Shown: piece after piece, positions 19,326 through 27,799 of the stretch | Layout of the letters: each line of letters begins with the position of its first letter | Position numbering within the stretch: position 1 is the stretch's first letter | NCBI GenBank assembly: GCA_963699055.1 | Contig: CAVOTA010000001.1 | Coordinates: forward strand, 794,447 to 858,446 | DNA length: 64,000 nucleotides | Source: Bog-756 sp963699055 | GTDB taxonomy: Bacteria; Actinomycetota; Acidimicrobiia; Acidimicrobiales; RAAP-2 | Reading direction: 5' to 3' | Made by a program: the position numbers and the translations under genes | The notes under the pieces: generated by a model | The model's database searches: none | What the model saw: only the letters and a program-made list of their open reading frames with translations | Told to the model about the DNA's origin: nothing

Positions 19326-21047
19326 TCAGGTGCCCGTCGCGGTCGGGTACCACCCGGCGACGGCGGTCCCGACCGACTGCCGGGTCCGGACCAGCGCCGC
19401 CCGTGCCGCGGCCAGGTCGACGGGGACGAACACCACCGTGTCGCCCGGCGCCAGCTGGCCGAGCAGGGCCAGGTCGGCGGTGATCACGCAGGCGACCACC
19501 GGGTAGCCGCCGACGGTGGCGTGGTCGGGGAGCAGCACGATGGGCCGTCCGTCAGGCGGTACCTGGACGGCGCCGGTCACCATGGGGGTGGAGGCGACGG
19601 TGCGGCCGCGGGCCGCCGCCACCCCGCCGTCGGCGGGCTCGAGCCGCACGCCGACCCGGTCGCCGTCGACGCCGACCCGCCAGGGGGATGCCACCAACCG
19701 GGCGAAGCCACCGTCACCGGCGGACCGTTCCACGGGCCCGGCGCCCCCGTCGGGGGCGCCGGTGTGGGGACCCGGCACCACCCGCAGGGAGACGGCGGAT
19801 CCGGACCCGGAGGAGGGGTGGTGGAGCGTGCCGCGGGCCCGGCCGGGCACCCCCCGGGCCAGGCGGTCGCCGGTGCGGAGGCGGCCCGGACCCAATCCGG
19901 CGAGCACGTCGGAGGAGCGGGAACCGAACACCTGTGGGGTCTCGAGGCCCCCGGCCACGGCCAGGTAGGCCCGCAGCCCCCGCCGGACCGGCCCGACGGA
20001 GACGACCTGGCCGTCGTCCACCGGCACCACGGCGGCATCGGGGGCGCGGTGCCCGTCCACCCGCACCTCCACGGCCCCGGCGGCCGCCCCGACCACCGCC
20101 ACGTGCCCGCGCCCGACGACCCGCACCGCCGGGCCGGTCCCCGTCGACTCGACGCCCGCCGCCGCCGGATCGTTGCCGAGGAGGAGATTGGCCAGTACCA
20201 GTGCCCGGGGGTCGGCGGCACCGGACCGGGGTACGCCGTGGGCGGCGGCGCCGGTGCGGCCGGCATCCTGGACCAGGTCGACCGGGCCGGCGGCCTCGAC
20301 GACGAGCGCGGGTCCCCGGCCGGCGTCGAGCAGCGGGCGAGGGACGCCCGGGGAGGCGGCGGGGACGGGGCCGGACGCCGCCACGAAACGTACCCGGTCA
20401 CCGGGGGCGATCAGCGTGTGCGGAGGTCGGTCCGGGTCGAACAGCACGACGCCGGTGCGGCCGAGGACGTTCCAACCCCCCGGGGTGGCACGCGGGTACA
20501 CGGCGGCGAACCCACCGGCGACCGCCACCGAGCCGGCGGGCACGGCCGTGCGCGGCGTGGCCCGGCGGGGCACGGCCGCCAGCGGCCCGGGCAGGCCGGT
20601 CAGGTACGGGAACCCGGGTGCGAACCCGATGAAGGCGACCTCGAGCTCGACCCCCACCAGGAGCGCCACGACGTCATCGGTGGTGGCGCCCAGTGCGTCG
20701 GCCACCTCCCCGAGGTCGGGTCCGTCGAAGGCCACAGGGAGGTGGTGGGTGGTCACGCCGCCGGCGTCGGCCGGGACGTCCCCGGCGTCGGCGGCCAGGT
20801 CCACCAGCCAGGAGCGGGTGGCGTCGAGATCCGACCGCCCGGGGTCGGGGCCGAGCACCACGAGGAGCGAGCCGTGGCCGACGACGACCTCCTCGACCGG
20901 CCCCGGCGGCCGGTCGGCGGCCGGACCGTCGTCGGCCACCGCGGCCCGCACCCGGCGGGCGAGCCCGTGGGCGGTCGCCACGTCGCCGGTGCGGACCAAC
21001 AGGGCGCGGTCGCCGAAGGCCTCGACCTGTCCCGGGACCGCACTCAC
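19326..21047 (-). CDS. 5-oxoprolinase subunit PxpB-PxpC fusion
   Basis: A 573-aa fusion of the two subunits that with PxpA hydrolyse 5-oxoproline to glutamate using ATP. The N-terminal PxpB (KipI-like) part spans about residues 1-225 and includes VAFIGFAPGFPYLTGLP and GGWNVLGRTGVVLFDP. The C-terminal PxpC (KipA/AHS2-like) part begins near VEAAGPVDLVQDAGRTG and includes HGVPRSGAADPRALVLANLL and LLPDHATVGGYPVVACV. GTG start in a GTGA overlap with pxpA upstream. Biotin-dependent carboxylase paralogues exist in this family, but no biotin carboxylase gene is nearby, which favours oxoprolinase. Confidence 0.9.
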   Translation of the reverse strand: MSAVPGQVEAFGDRALLVRTGDVATAHGLARRVRAAVADDGPAADRPPGPVEEVVVGHGSLLVVLGPDPGRSDLDATRSWLVDLAADAGDVPADAGGVTTHHLPVAFDGPDLGEVADALGATTDDVVALLVGVELEVAFIGFAPGFPYLTGLPGPLAAVPRRATPRTAVPAGSVAVAGGFAAVYPRATPGGWNVLGRTGVVLFDPDRPPHTLIAPGDRVRFVAASGPVPAASPGVPRPLLDAGRGPALVVEAAGPVDLVQDAGRTGAAAHGVPRSGAADPRALVLANLLLGNDPAAAGVESTGTGPAVRVVGRGHVAVVGAAAGAVEVRVDGHRAPDAAVVPVDDGQVVSVGPVRRGLRAYLAVAGGLETPQVFGSRSSDVLAGLGPGRLRTGDRLARGVPGRARGTLHHPSSGSGSAVSLRVVPGPHTGAPDGGAGPVERSAGDGGFARLVASPWRVGVDGDRVGVRLEPADGGVAAARGRTVASTPMVTGAVQVPPDGRPIVLLPDHATVGGYPVVACVITADLALLGQLAPGDTVVFVPVDLAAARAALVRTRQSVGTAVAGWYPTATGT

Positions 21048-21814
21048 GGCGGCGCGCCGGACCCGTCGACGGCGAAGGCACGGACCGTCACCCCGGCGGC
21101 GGCCAGCGCGGCGCGCACGGCCCCGGCGCGCGCACCCGCCCCGGGGTGGTCGCCGTGGACGCAGAGCGTCTCCACCCCGAGGACGACCCAGGTGCCGTCG
21201 ACGGCGGCCACGCCCCCGTCGACGACGATCGACCGCGCCCGGTCCCCGGCGGCGGTCGGGTCGTCGACCACGGCACCGGCCCGGCCGCGGGCGACCAGCC
21301 TGCCGGCGGCGTCGTAGCCGCGGTCGCAGAACCCCTCCGTCACGACGCGCAGGCCGGCGGCGCGGGCAGGACCCACCACCGCGCTGCCCGGCGGCGCCAC
21401 CAGTACCGCGCAGCGCCCGGCCAGGGCGTCGACCACGGCCCCGGCCACGGCGGGGTCGGCCGACATGGCGTGGTAGAGGGCACCGTGCGGCTTGGCGTAG
21501 ACGACGCCCCCGCCCACGGCGGCCGCCTCGGCGGCGAGTGCCTCCCACTGCTCGATTACGTCGGCGGTCAGGCGCTCCGGGGCGAGGTCGAGGGCGCGAC
21601 GACCGAAGCCGTCGCGGTCGCGGAAGGCGACGTGGGCCCCGATCGCCACCCGGCGCGCCACGCACGCGGCGGCGGCCGCCCGCATCACGTCCGGCCCGCC
21701 GGCGTGGAACCCGCACGCCAGGCTGGCGCTGGTCACGTGGTCGAGCAGGGTGAGGTCCTCGCCGGTCAGGACGTCGTGCTCGGCCAGGTCCGCGTTGAGG
21801 TCGACGGCGGGCAT
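21044..21814 (-). CDS. pxpA: 5-oxoprolinase subunit A (LamB/YcsF family)
   Basis: The 256-aa protein begins VDLNADLAEHD and has SLACGFHAGGPDVMRAA, IGAHVAFRDRDGFGRR, VVYAKPHGALYH and CVHGDHPGA, which are the conserved blocks of PxpA. It is the first gene of the minus-strand unit, overlapping pxpBC. A GATACT hexamer lies 6 nt upstream of the ATG on the minus strand, a weaker version of the leaderless promoter pattern. The promoter region is shared with the divergent mihF gene. Confidence 0.92.
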   Translation of the reverse strand: MPAVDLNADLAEHDVLTGEDLTLLDHVTSASLACGFHAGGPDVMRAAAAACVARRVAIGAHVAFRDRDGFGRRALDLAPERLTADVIEQWEALAAEAAAVGGGVVYAKPHGALYHAMSADPAVAGAVVDALAGRCAVLVAPPGSAVVGPARAAGLRVVTEGFCDRGYDAAGRLVARGRAGAVVDDPTAAGDRARSIVVDGGVAAVDGTWVVLGVETLCVHGDHPGAGARAGAVRAALAAAGVTVRAFAVDGSGAPP

Positions 21815-21904
21815 GACCCCAGTATCGGCCACGGTCGGCGCCGGTGTCACCGCCCCCGGACGGGCCGCGCGCGGCCAGCAGGTGACCGGCAGCCGTGGAG
21901 GCGC

Positions 21905-21910
21905 TATCGT
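21905..21910 (+). promoter_or_regulatory. -10 element TATCGT, leaderless mihF promoter
   Basis: TATCGT is followed by 7 nt and then the mihF ATG, with no Shine-Dalgarno sequence. The 103-bp gap also holds the divergent pxpA promoter. Confidence 0.5.
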
Positions 21911-21917
21911 TCCCGCC

Positions 21918-22235
21918 ATGCCGCAACCGCCTGCACTCACACCCGAACAGCGCCAGGCCGCACTGGCCAAGGCCGCCAAGGTCCGCCGCGAGCGGGCCGA
22001 GGTCAAGGAGAAGCTGAAGCTGGGGTCCATCGACCTGTCGGAGCTCCTCACCATGGCCGAGGGCAACGAGACCGTCGGCAAGATGAAGGTGCTGTCCGTG
22101 CTCGAGTCCCTGCCCGGTCTGGGCAAGGTGAAGGCCCGCCGTCTGATGGAGACGGTCGGCATCTCGGAGAGCCGGCGGCTCCAGGGACTGGGCTCCAACC
22201 AGCGCGAGGCCCTCCTGCGCGAGACCGCCCGCTGA
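21918..22235 (+). CDS. mihF: Integration host factor, actinobacterial type (mIHF)
   Basis: Nucleoid-associated DNA-bending protein restricted to actinobacteria and unrelated to the alpha/beta IHF of proteobacteria. The 105-aa protein has the basic N-terminal helix (RQAALAKAAKVRRERAEVKEKL) and the helix-two-turn-helix with VLSVLESLPGLGKVKARRLM, then SESRRLQGLGSNQ. ATG 21918 is chosen because the family begins here and a -10 element lies 7 nt upstream. Linkage to gmk is conserved across the phylum. It is one of the clearest taxonomic markers in the window. Confidence 0.95.
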   Translation: MPQPPALTPEQRQAALAKAAKVRRERAEVKEKLKLGSIDLSELLTMAEGNETVGKMKVLSVLESLPGLGKVKARRLMETVGISESRRLQGLGSNQREALLRETAR

Positions 22236-22819
22236 GCGGAGCCGAACCGGGCCCCCACGGGTCCGACGAGCGGTCCCGCATCTTCGTGCTCTTCGGCCCC
22301 GGCGGGGCCGGCAAGGGCACCGTCGCCTCCCGGTTGGTGGCCGACGACCCCCGTCTGTGGCTCAGCAGGTCGTGGACGACCCGGGCGCGCCGGTCCGGCG
22401 AGCCCGCCGACGCCTACGTCTTCGTCGACCGGCCCGCCTTCGAGGCCCGGGTGGCCGCCGGTGGCTTCTTCGAGTGGGCCGAGTTCCTGGGGAACCTCTA
22501 CGGCACCCCGGTGACCGACCCGGAGCCCGGGCGCGACGTGCTGCTCGAGATCGACCTGCAGGGGGCCCGCCAGGTCCGCCGTCTGCGTCCCGACGCCACC
22601 CTGGTCCTGCTCCTGCCGCCGTCACCCGAGGTCCAGGCCGAGCGTCTCCGGGGCCGGGGCGACGACGAGGCCCACGTCGCTCGACGCCTGGCCGAGGGTG
22701 CCGAGGAGGAGCGGGTCGGGCGCCGACTCGCCGACTTCGTGGTGGTCAACGACACGGTCGAACAGGCCACGGCCGATGTGGCCTCTATACTGGGGGATCG
22801 TCGCTCGGGAGCCCTCTAG
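22232..22819 (+). CDS. gmk: Guanylate kinase, probable CTG start
   Basis: Phosphorylates GMP to GDP, 195 aa from CTG. It shows the P-loop FGPGGAGKGTV, the SRSWTTRARRSGEP GMP-binding motif, FFEWAEFLGNLYGTPV, DVLLEIDLQGARQV and the lid ERLRGRGDDEAHVARRL. In frame with the conserved N-terminus (RIFVLFGPGG) there is no upstream ATG, GTG or TTG in the junction: the only plausible initiators are CTG 22232, which overlaps the mihF stop as CTGA, or the ATC of RIF. CTG is chosen because the same overlap style is used throughout the window. The rpoZ promoter lies inside its 3' end. Confidence 0.93.
   Translation: MSGAEPGPHGSDERSRIFVLFGPGGAGKGTVASRLVADDPRLWLSRSWTTRARRSGEPADAYVFVDRPAFEARVAAGGFFEWAEFLGNLYGTPVTDPEPGRDVLLEIDLQGARQVRRLRPDATLVLLLPPSPEVQAERLRGRGDDEAHVARRLAEGAEEERVGRRLADFVVVNDTVEQATADVASILGDRRSGAL
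22786..22791 (+). promoter_or_regulatory. -10 element TATACT inside gmk, rpoZ promoter
   Basis: TATACT within the last codons of gmk is the best -10 match in the window. A start at about 22798 would give rpoZ a 5' leader of about 68 nt. Confidence 0.45.
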
Positions 22820-22865
22820 GCGCCCGCCCGCCGACACCCGCCCCCGACATGCCCGAAGGATCGTG

Positions 22866-23243
22866 ATGGCCCAGAACCCGACCACCCTGATGGACCCGCC
22901 GATCGAGGAGCTCCTCGACAAGGTGGACTCGAAGTTCACCCTGGTGGCACTGGCCTCGCGCCGGGCCCGGCAGGTCAACAGCTACTACAACTCGCTGGGT
23001 GAGGGCATCGGCGTGGTCGTGCCGCCCCAGGTGGCCTCGGCCTCCGGCAAGCCCCTGTCGATCGCCTTCGAGGAGATCGCCGAGGGGAAGGCGACCTACA
23101 CCCGTCCCGACCCCGAGGAGATCGCCGCCGCCGAGGCCGCCGAGGCCGCGGCCCTGGCCCTGATCGAGGGCGCGGTCGAGCTCGCCGTCGAGGAGGCGGT
23201 GGCCGACGCCATCGCCGCCGACAGGGACGGATCCGCCGAGTGA
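22866..23243 (+). CDS. rpoZ: RNA polymerase omega subunit
   Basis: Small core RNA polymerase subunit that chaperones beta-prime. The 125-aa protein begins with MDPPIEELLDKVDSKFTLVALASRRARQVN, the canonical omega fold, and includes PLSIAFEEIAEGK, the family's C-terminal motif. A further 40-odd Ala/Glu-rich, probably helical residues follow, making it longer than typical omega (about 70-110 aa). GAAGGA precedes ATG 22866. The gmk-rpoZ-coaBC order is widely conserved. Confidence 0.94.
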   Translation: MAQNPTTLMDPPIEELLDKVDSKFTLVALASRRARQVNSYYNSLGEGIGVVVPPQVASASGKPLSIAFEEIAEGKATYTRPDPEEIAAAEAAEAAALALIEGAVELAVEEAVADAIAADRDGSAE

Positions 23244-23248
23244 CACGC

Positions 23249-23272
23249 CGCCCCGGCCCTGACGCCGGGGCG
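23249..23272 (+). terminator. GC-rich hairpin after rpoZ
   Basis: A perfect 9-bp stem (23249-23257/23264-23272) with loop CCTGAC begins 5 nt after the rpoZ stop. There is no U-tract, so it may be a weak terminator, an mRNA-stabilising end or a pause structure. Confidence 0.4.
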
Positions 23273-23292
23273 CGCCGTGCAGGGGGGGTGCC

Positions 23293-24525
23293 GTGGCCCA
23301 GGTGACACCGGACGACACCGGCGCCGAGGTGCCGTTCGTGGTGCTCGGCGTGTCCGCCGGCATCGCCGCCTACAAGGCCGTCGAGGTGTGCCGCCGCCTG
23401 GTGGACGCCGGGGTCCACGTGGCCCCGGTGCTGACCGAGCGGGCCACCCGGTTCGTCGGTCGGGCCACCTTCGACGCCCTCGCCTCCGAGCCCACCCAGA
23501 CCTCCGTGTTCGACGAGGCGTCGCCCATCCCGCACACCCGCCTCGGCCAGCGTGCCGACGTGGTGGTGGTGGCTCCGGCCACCGCCGACCTGCTCGCCCG
23601 CTACGCCGCCGGCCTGGCCGACGACCTGCTGACCACGACGCTGGTGGCCACCGCCGCCCCGGTGGTGGTCTGCCCGGCCATGCACACCGAGATGTGGGAG
23701 CACCCCGCCGTGCGGGCCAACCTGGCCACCCTGGCCGCCCGCGGCGTCGTGGTCGTCCCCCCCGAGGACGGCCGCCTGGCCGGAGGGGACGTCGGTTCGG
23801 GTCGGATGGCGGAGCCGGTCACCATCGTGGAGGCGGTACTGGAGGTGCTCGCCCGGGACACCGCCCCCGACCTCGCCGGTGTGCGCGTCCTCGTGTCCGC
23901 CGGGGGAACCCGGGAGCCGATCGACCCCGTCCGCTACATCACCAACCGGTCCTCGGGCAAGCAGGGTCACGCCCTGGCCGCCGCCGCCCGACGGCGGGGT
24001 GCCGACGTCGTGCTGGTCACGGCGTCCCGCCTGCCCCGACCGGCCGGGGTCGAGGTGGTCGAGGTCGAGACCGCCGCCGAGATGCAGGACGCCGTGCTCG
24101 CCCGGGCGGCCGGTGCCGACGTGGTGGTGATGGCCGCCGCCGTGGCGGACTTCCGGCCGAAGGTCGCCACCGGCACCAAGCTCCACAAGGCGGACGGCAT
24201 CCCCGACCTGGTGCTGGAGGCCACCGACGACATCCTCGCCGAGCTGGGCCGCCGCCGCCGCCCCGGCCAGGTACTGGTCGGGTTCGCCGCCGAGACCGAC
24301 GACGTGCCCGAGCGGGCCCGCGCCAAGCTGGTGGCCAAGGGGGTGGACCTGATGGTGGCCAACGACGTGTCGGCCCCGCAGGTCGGGTTCGACCACGACA
24401 CGAACGCCGTCACCGTCTTCGGAGCCGACGGGACCGTGACCACGGTCCCGCTCACGGCCAAGGACGCCGTGGCCGACGCCGTGCTCGACCGGGTCGTCCT
24501 CCTCGGCGGGCGGCACACCCCCTGA
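23293..24525 (+). CDS. coaBC: Bifunctional phosphopantothenoylcysteine decarboxylase/phosphopantothenate-cysteine ligase
   Basis: Two steps of coenzyme A synthesis in a 410-aa fusion. The N-terminal CoaC flavoprotein part has GVSAGIAAYKAVEV, the catalytic His in PIPHTRLG, VVVAPATADLLARYAAG and CPAMHTEMWEHPA. The C-terminal CoaB part begins near residue 195 with VLVSAGGTREPIDPVRYITN, followed by SSGKQG, AAVADFRP and KLHKADG, with VANDVSAPQVGFDHDTN near the end. GTG start at 23293 with a G-rich ribosome binding site. Confidence 0.96.
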   Translation: MAQVTPDDTGAEVPFVVLGVSAGIAAYKAVEVCRRLVDAGVHVAPVLTERATRFVGRATFDALASEPTQTSVFDEASPIPHTRLGQRADVVVVAPATADLLARYAAGLADDLLTTTLVATAAPVVVCPAMHTEMWEHPAVRANLATLAARGVVVVPPEDGRLAGGDVGSGRMAEPVTIVEAVLEVLARDTAPDLAGVRVLVSAGGTREPIDPVRYITNRSSGKQGHALAAAARRRGADVVLVTASRLPRPAGVEVVEVETAAEMQDAVLARAAGADVVVMAAAVADFRPKVATGTKLHKADGIPDLVLEATDDILAELGRRRRPGQVLVGFAAETDDVPERARAKLVAKGVDLMVANDVSAPQVGFDHDTNAVTVFGADGTVTTVPLTAKDAVADAVLDRVVLLGGRHTP

Positions 24526-24577
24526 CCCACCGGTGGGCCCCGCGCACCGGGCGTAGCGGTGGTGCGCCGCACGGGGG

Positions 24578-24583
24578 TAGCCT
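24578..24583 (+). promoter_or_regulatory. -10 element TAGCCT, possible metK promoter
   Basis: TAGCCT lies about 150 nt before metK and would give a leader of about 140 nt that is very GC-rich and likely folded. No known riboswitch class was recognised in it. Confidence 0.3.
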
Positions 24584-24733
24584 GGTCCGCCCGGCCCGGG
24601 GCCGCCCTGCCGGGGCGCCGGGGATCCACCGGCCGTGGGCCGCACCGCCCCCGGACAGCCGCACCACCGGCGGTACCGACGCCCAGCGCCGCCCGGGCAC
24701 CCGACGACCAGACGATCAAGGATGGAACTACCC

Positions 24734-25930
24734 GTGAGCAGCCGATACACCTTCACCTCGGAGTCCGTGACCGAGGGGCACCCCGACAAGATGGCCGACC
24801 AGATCTCGGATTCGGTGCTGGATGCGCTGCTGACCGACGACCCCGACAGCCGGGTCGCCTGCGAGACGCTCCTCACCACCGGACTGGTCCTGGTGGCCGG
24901 GGAGATCACCACCTCGACCTACGTCGACATCCCCAAGCTGGTGCGCCAGACGGTGCTCGACATCGGCTACGACGACGACGCCTACGGCATCGACGGCAAC
25001 ACCTGCGGCGTGATCGTGTCGTTGGACGAGCAGTCGCCGGACATCGCCCAGGGCGTCGACAAGGCGTTCGAGGTGCGGGCGGGCACCGGGGGCGAGGACC
25101 AGGTCAATGCGCAGGGCGCCGGTGACCAGGGGATGATGTTCGGCTACGCGTGCGACGAGACGCCGGACCTGATGCCCCTGCCCATCTGGTTGGCGCACCG
25201 GCTGGCCCAGCGCCTGGCCCAGGTCCGCCGGGTGGGGACGCTGCCCTACCTGCGCCCCGACGGCAAGACCCAGGTGAGCGTGACCTACGAGGACGGCCGG
25301 CCGATCGCCCTCGAGACCGTGCTCATCTCCACCCAGCACGATCCCGGCATCGACCTGGAGACGCTGCTCCTGCCGGACCTGACCCAGAACGTGATCAACC
25401 CGTTGCTCCCGCCCGAGCTCGACAGCTCGAACCTCCGCATCCTGGCCAATCCGACCGGCGTGTTCGAGCTGGGTGGCCCCCACGCCGACACCGGCCTCAC
25501 CGGCCGCAAGATCATCGTCGACACCTACGGGGGCATGGCCCGCCACGGCGGTGGTGCCTTCTCGGGCAAGGACCCGTCCAAGGTCGACCGCTCGGCGGCC
25601 TACGCAGCCCGCTGGGTGGCCAAGAACCTGGTGGCCGCCGGCGCCGCCAGCCGCTGCGAGGTCCAGGTGGCCTACGCCATCGGCGTCGCCCGGCCGGTGT
25701 CGCTGCTGGTGGAGACCTTCGGCACCGAGCAGGCCGATCCCGTCGCCATCGCCAAGGCCGTCGACGAGGTCTTCGACCTGCGACCGGCGGCCATCGTCCG
25801 CGACCTCGACCTGAAGCGTCCGATCTACCGGAAGACGGCTGCCTACGGCCACTTCGGCCGGCCGGAGAAGGACTTCACGTGGGAGGAGACCTCGCGCGCC
25901 GACGACCTGAAGCAGGCGCTCGGACTCTGA
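24734..25930 (+). CDS. metK: S-adenosylmethionine synthetase
   Basis: Makes S-adenosylmethionine from methionine and ATP, 398 aa. The N-terminus SSRYTFTSESVTEGHPDKMADQ, the ATP motif GAGDQGMMFGYA, the P-loop-like GGGAFSGKDPSKVDRSAAY and the C-terminal YGHFGR are diagnostic. GTG 24734 is preferred because AAGGATGG lies at a sensible distance; ATG 24722 in frame has that same sequence overlapping it. The 208-bp gap after coaBC holds a 12-bp palindrome at 24526-24537 and a possible promoter. Confidence 0.97.
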   Translation: MSSRYTFTSESVTEGHPDKMADQISDSVLDALLTDDPDSRVACETLLTTGLVLVAGEITTSTYVDIPKLVRQTVLDIGYDDDAYGIDGNTCGVIVSLDEQSPDIAQGVDKAFEVRAGTGGEDQVNAQGAGDQGMMFGYACDETPDLMPLPIWLAHRLAQRLAQVRRVGTLPYLRPDGKTQVSVTYEDGRPIALETVLISTQHDPGIDLETLLLPDLTQNVINPLLPPELDSSNLRILANPTGVFELGGPHADTGLTGRKIIVDTYGGMARHGGGAFSGKDPSKVDRSAAYAARWVAKNLVAAGAASRCEVQVAYAIGVARPVSLLVETFGTEQADPVAIAKAVDEVFDLRPAAIVRDLDLKRPIYRKTAAYGHFGRPEKDFTWEETSRADDLKQALGL

Positions 25931-25998
25931 GCGACGCACCCCGCCCGCCGGGCGCCGCCGGCGGGAGCGCTGCGGCGGACGGGGTCCCCACGCGGGTC

Positions 25999-27747
25999 GT
26001 GCGGGTCGTGCCCGACGTCCCGGCCATCCACCGCCGGTTCGACTACGCCGTGCCGGCCGGCCTGGCCGATGCCGTCACCCTGGGAAGCCGTGTGCGCGTC
26101 CCCCTGCACGGCCGACGGGTGGCCGCCTGGGTGGTCGAGGACGACGTGGTGCCCGACGTCGGGGTGCACCCGCTGGACCTGACCGCATCGAGCGGGCTCG
26201 GCCCGCCGCCCGGGGTGGTCGACCTGGCGGTGTGGGCGTCGTGGCGGTGGGCGGGGCCGGTGTCGTCGTTCCTCGGGACGGCGTCCCCGCCCAGGAACGT
26301 CCGGGCCCTCCCGCCGCCGCCGCCGGCGGCGCCACCCGACTCGCCGGGCGGCGGCTCGGTGGCACTGGTGGACGACGTGCTGGCCGCCGGCGCCGGCGCG
26401 GTGGTGCGTCTGGCGCCGGCACTGGACACGTCCCTCCTGGTGCTCGAGCTGGTCCACCGGACGGGCGCCGACGGGGTCCTCGTGGTGGCCGCCGCCCGCA
26501 ACCGTGCCGAGCACCTGGCCGCCCGGTTGCGGGCCACGGGTGTACCGGTGGCGCTGCTACCCGACGAGTGGGCCGCCGCCCGGGGCGGTGGGCGGGTGGT
26601 GATCGGGACCCGGGCCGGTGCCTGGGCCCCGGTGCCCCGACTGCGGGCCGCCGTCGTCCTCGACGCCCACGACGAAGCCCACCGCGAGGAACGCGCCCCG
26701 ACGTGGTCGTCGGTGGAGGTGGTGCTGGAGCGGGGCCGCCGTGACGGCGCTCCGGTGGTGCTGGTGAGTCCGTGTCCACCGTTGACGGTGACGGTGGGCC
26801 GACCGCTCGTGACCACCGACCGGGCTGTGGAACGCCGGGGATGGCCGGTGGTCGAGGTGGTCGACCGGACGGGCGACGATCCGCGGACCGGCCTGTTCGG
26901 CGGGAGGATGGCCTCCGCCGCCCATGCCGAGCTCGACCGGACCGGCGGACGGGTGGTGTGCGTGCTGCACCGGACCGGCCGCGTCCGGCTGCTGGCCTGC
27001 GCGGCGTGCGGGAACCTCGCACGGTGCACCCGGTGCGGCGGGGCGGTCGCCCAGGCCGAGGCGGCGGGGATCCTGACGTGCGGGCGGTGTGGCGAGTCCC
27101 GGCCGGCGGTGTGCGCCGTGTGCGACTCGGCGCGCCTCAAGGCGCTGCGGATCGGGGTGTCGCGTGCCACCGAGGAGGTGGCCGCCCTGCTGGCCACGCC
27201 GGCGGTCGAGGTGACGGCCGACACCGCGGCCGGTGACCTGTCGTCGGCGCCGCTGGTGGTGGGTACCGAGGCCGCCCTGCACCGGGTGGACCACGCCGGG
27301 CTGGTCGTCTTCCTCGACATGGACCAGCACCTGCTGGCCCCGCGCTTCGGGGCGGGGGAGGAGGCGCTGGCCCTGCTGGCCCGGGCGGCTCGGGTGGTCG
27401 GGACACGTGGTGGCGGGGGACGGGTGCTGGTGCAGACCCGCATCCCCGCCCACGAGGCGCTGGCCGCCGCCGTCCACGCCGACCCCGGCCTCCTGGCCGC
27501 CGCCGAGGAGCCGGTCCGACGGCAGCTCGGCCTGCCGCCGTTCGGTGCGCTGGCCGCTCTGCGGGGCCCGGGCGCGGCCGGGTACGCCGCAGACCTCGGA
27601 ACCGCACCCGGCGTCGAGGTGTCCGGCACGGATCCGGACCGCTTCCTGGCACGGGCGGGCGACCACGTCGCCCTGTGCGACGGACTGGCGGTCACTCCCC
27701 GACCGGCCGAGCGCCTCCGGGTCGAGGTGGACCCCACCGACGCCTGA
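25999..27747 (+). CDS. priA: Primosomal protein N' (PriA), degenerate actinobacterial form
   Basis: Replication-restart protein, 582 aa from GTG 25999. The N-terminal DNA-binding domain has PDVPAIHRRFDYAVPAGL and VRVPLHGRRVAAWVV. The helicase core is degenerate: no GKT P-loop is visible, only the GTRAGAWAPVPRL and VLDAHDEAHREERAPTW segments in place of motifs Ia and II. The zinc region is intact, with four CxxC pairs (CAAC, CTRC, CGRC, CAVC). Loss of ATPase motifs is known for actinobacterial PriA. The open frame extends to CTG 25927, which forms a CTGA overlap with metK, so the true start may lie there. Confidence 0.9.
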   Translation: MRVVPDVPAIHRRFDYAVPAGLADAVTLGSRVRVPLHGRRVAAWVVEDDVVPDVGVHPLDLTASSGLGPPPGVVDLAVWASWRWAGPVSSFLGTASPPRNVRALPPPPPAAPPDSPGGGSVALVDDVLAAGAGAVVRLAPALDTSLLVLELVHRTGADGVLVVAAARNRAEHLAARLRATGVPVALLPDEWAAARGGGRVVIGTRAGAWAPVPRLRAAVVLDAHDEAHREERAPTWSSVEVVLERGRRDGAPVVLVSPCPPLTVTVGRPLVTTDRAVERRGWPVVEVVDRTGDDPRTGLFGGRMASAAHAELDRTGGRVVCVLHRTGRVRLLACAACGNLARCTRCGGAVAQAEAAGILTCGRCGESRPAVCAVCDSARLKALRIGVSRATEEVAALLATPAVEVTADTAAGDLSSAPLVVGTEAALHRVDHAGLVVFLDMDQHLLAPRFGAGEEALALLARAARVVGTRGGGGRVLVQTRIPAHEALAAAVHADPGLLAAAEEPVRRQLGLPPFGALAALRGPGAAGYAADLGTAPGVEVSGTDPDRFLARAGDHVALCDGLAVTPRPAERLRVEVDPTDA

Positions 27748-27787
27748 GGGGACGCCGGATGACGACCAGGACGCGCGACCGTTGCCG

Positions 27788-27793
27788 TAGACT
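27788..27793 (+). promoter_or_regulatory. -10 element TAGACT, leaderless def promoter
   Basis: TAGACT ends 6 nt before the def ATG; no ribosome binding site is visible. Confidence 0.55.
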
Positions 27794-27799
27794 GGGGCG

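Noticed and set aside
24526..24537. Palindrome CCCACCGGTGGG after coaBC as a terminator
   Set aside because: It has no loop-forming bases and no U-tract; it may be a protein-binding site or chance, so it is not listed as a terminator.
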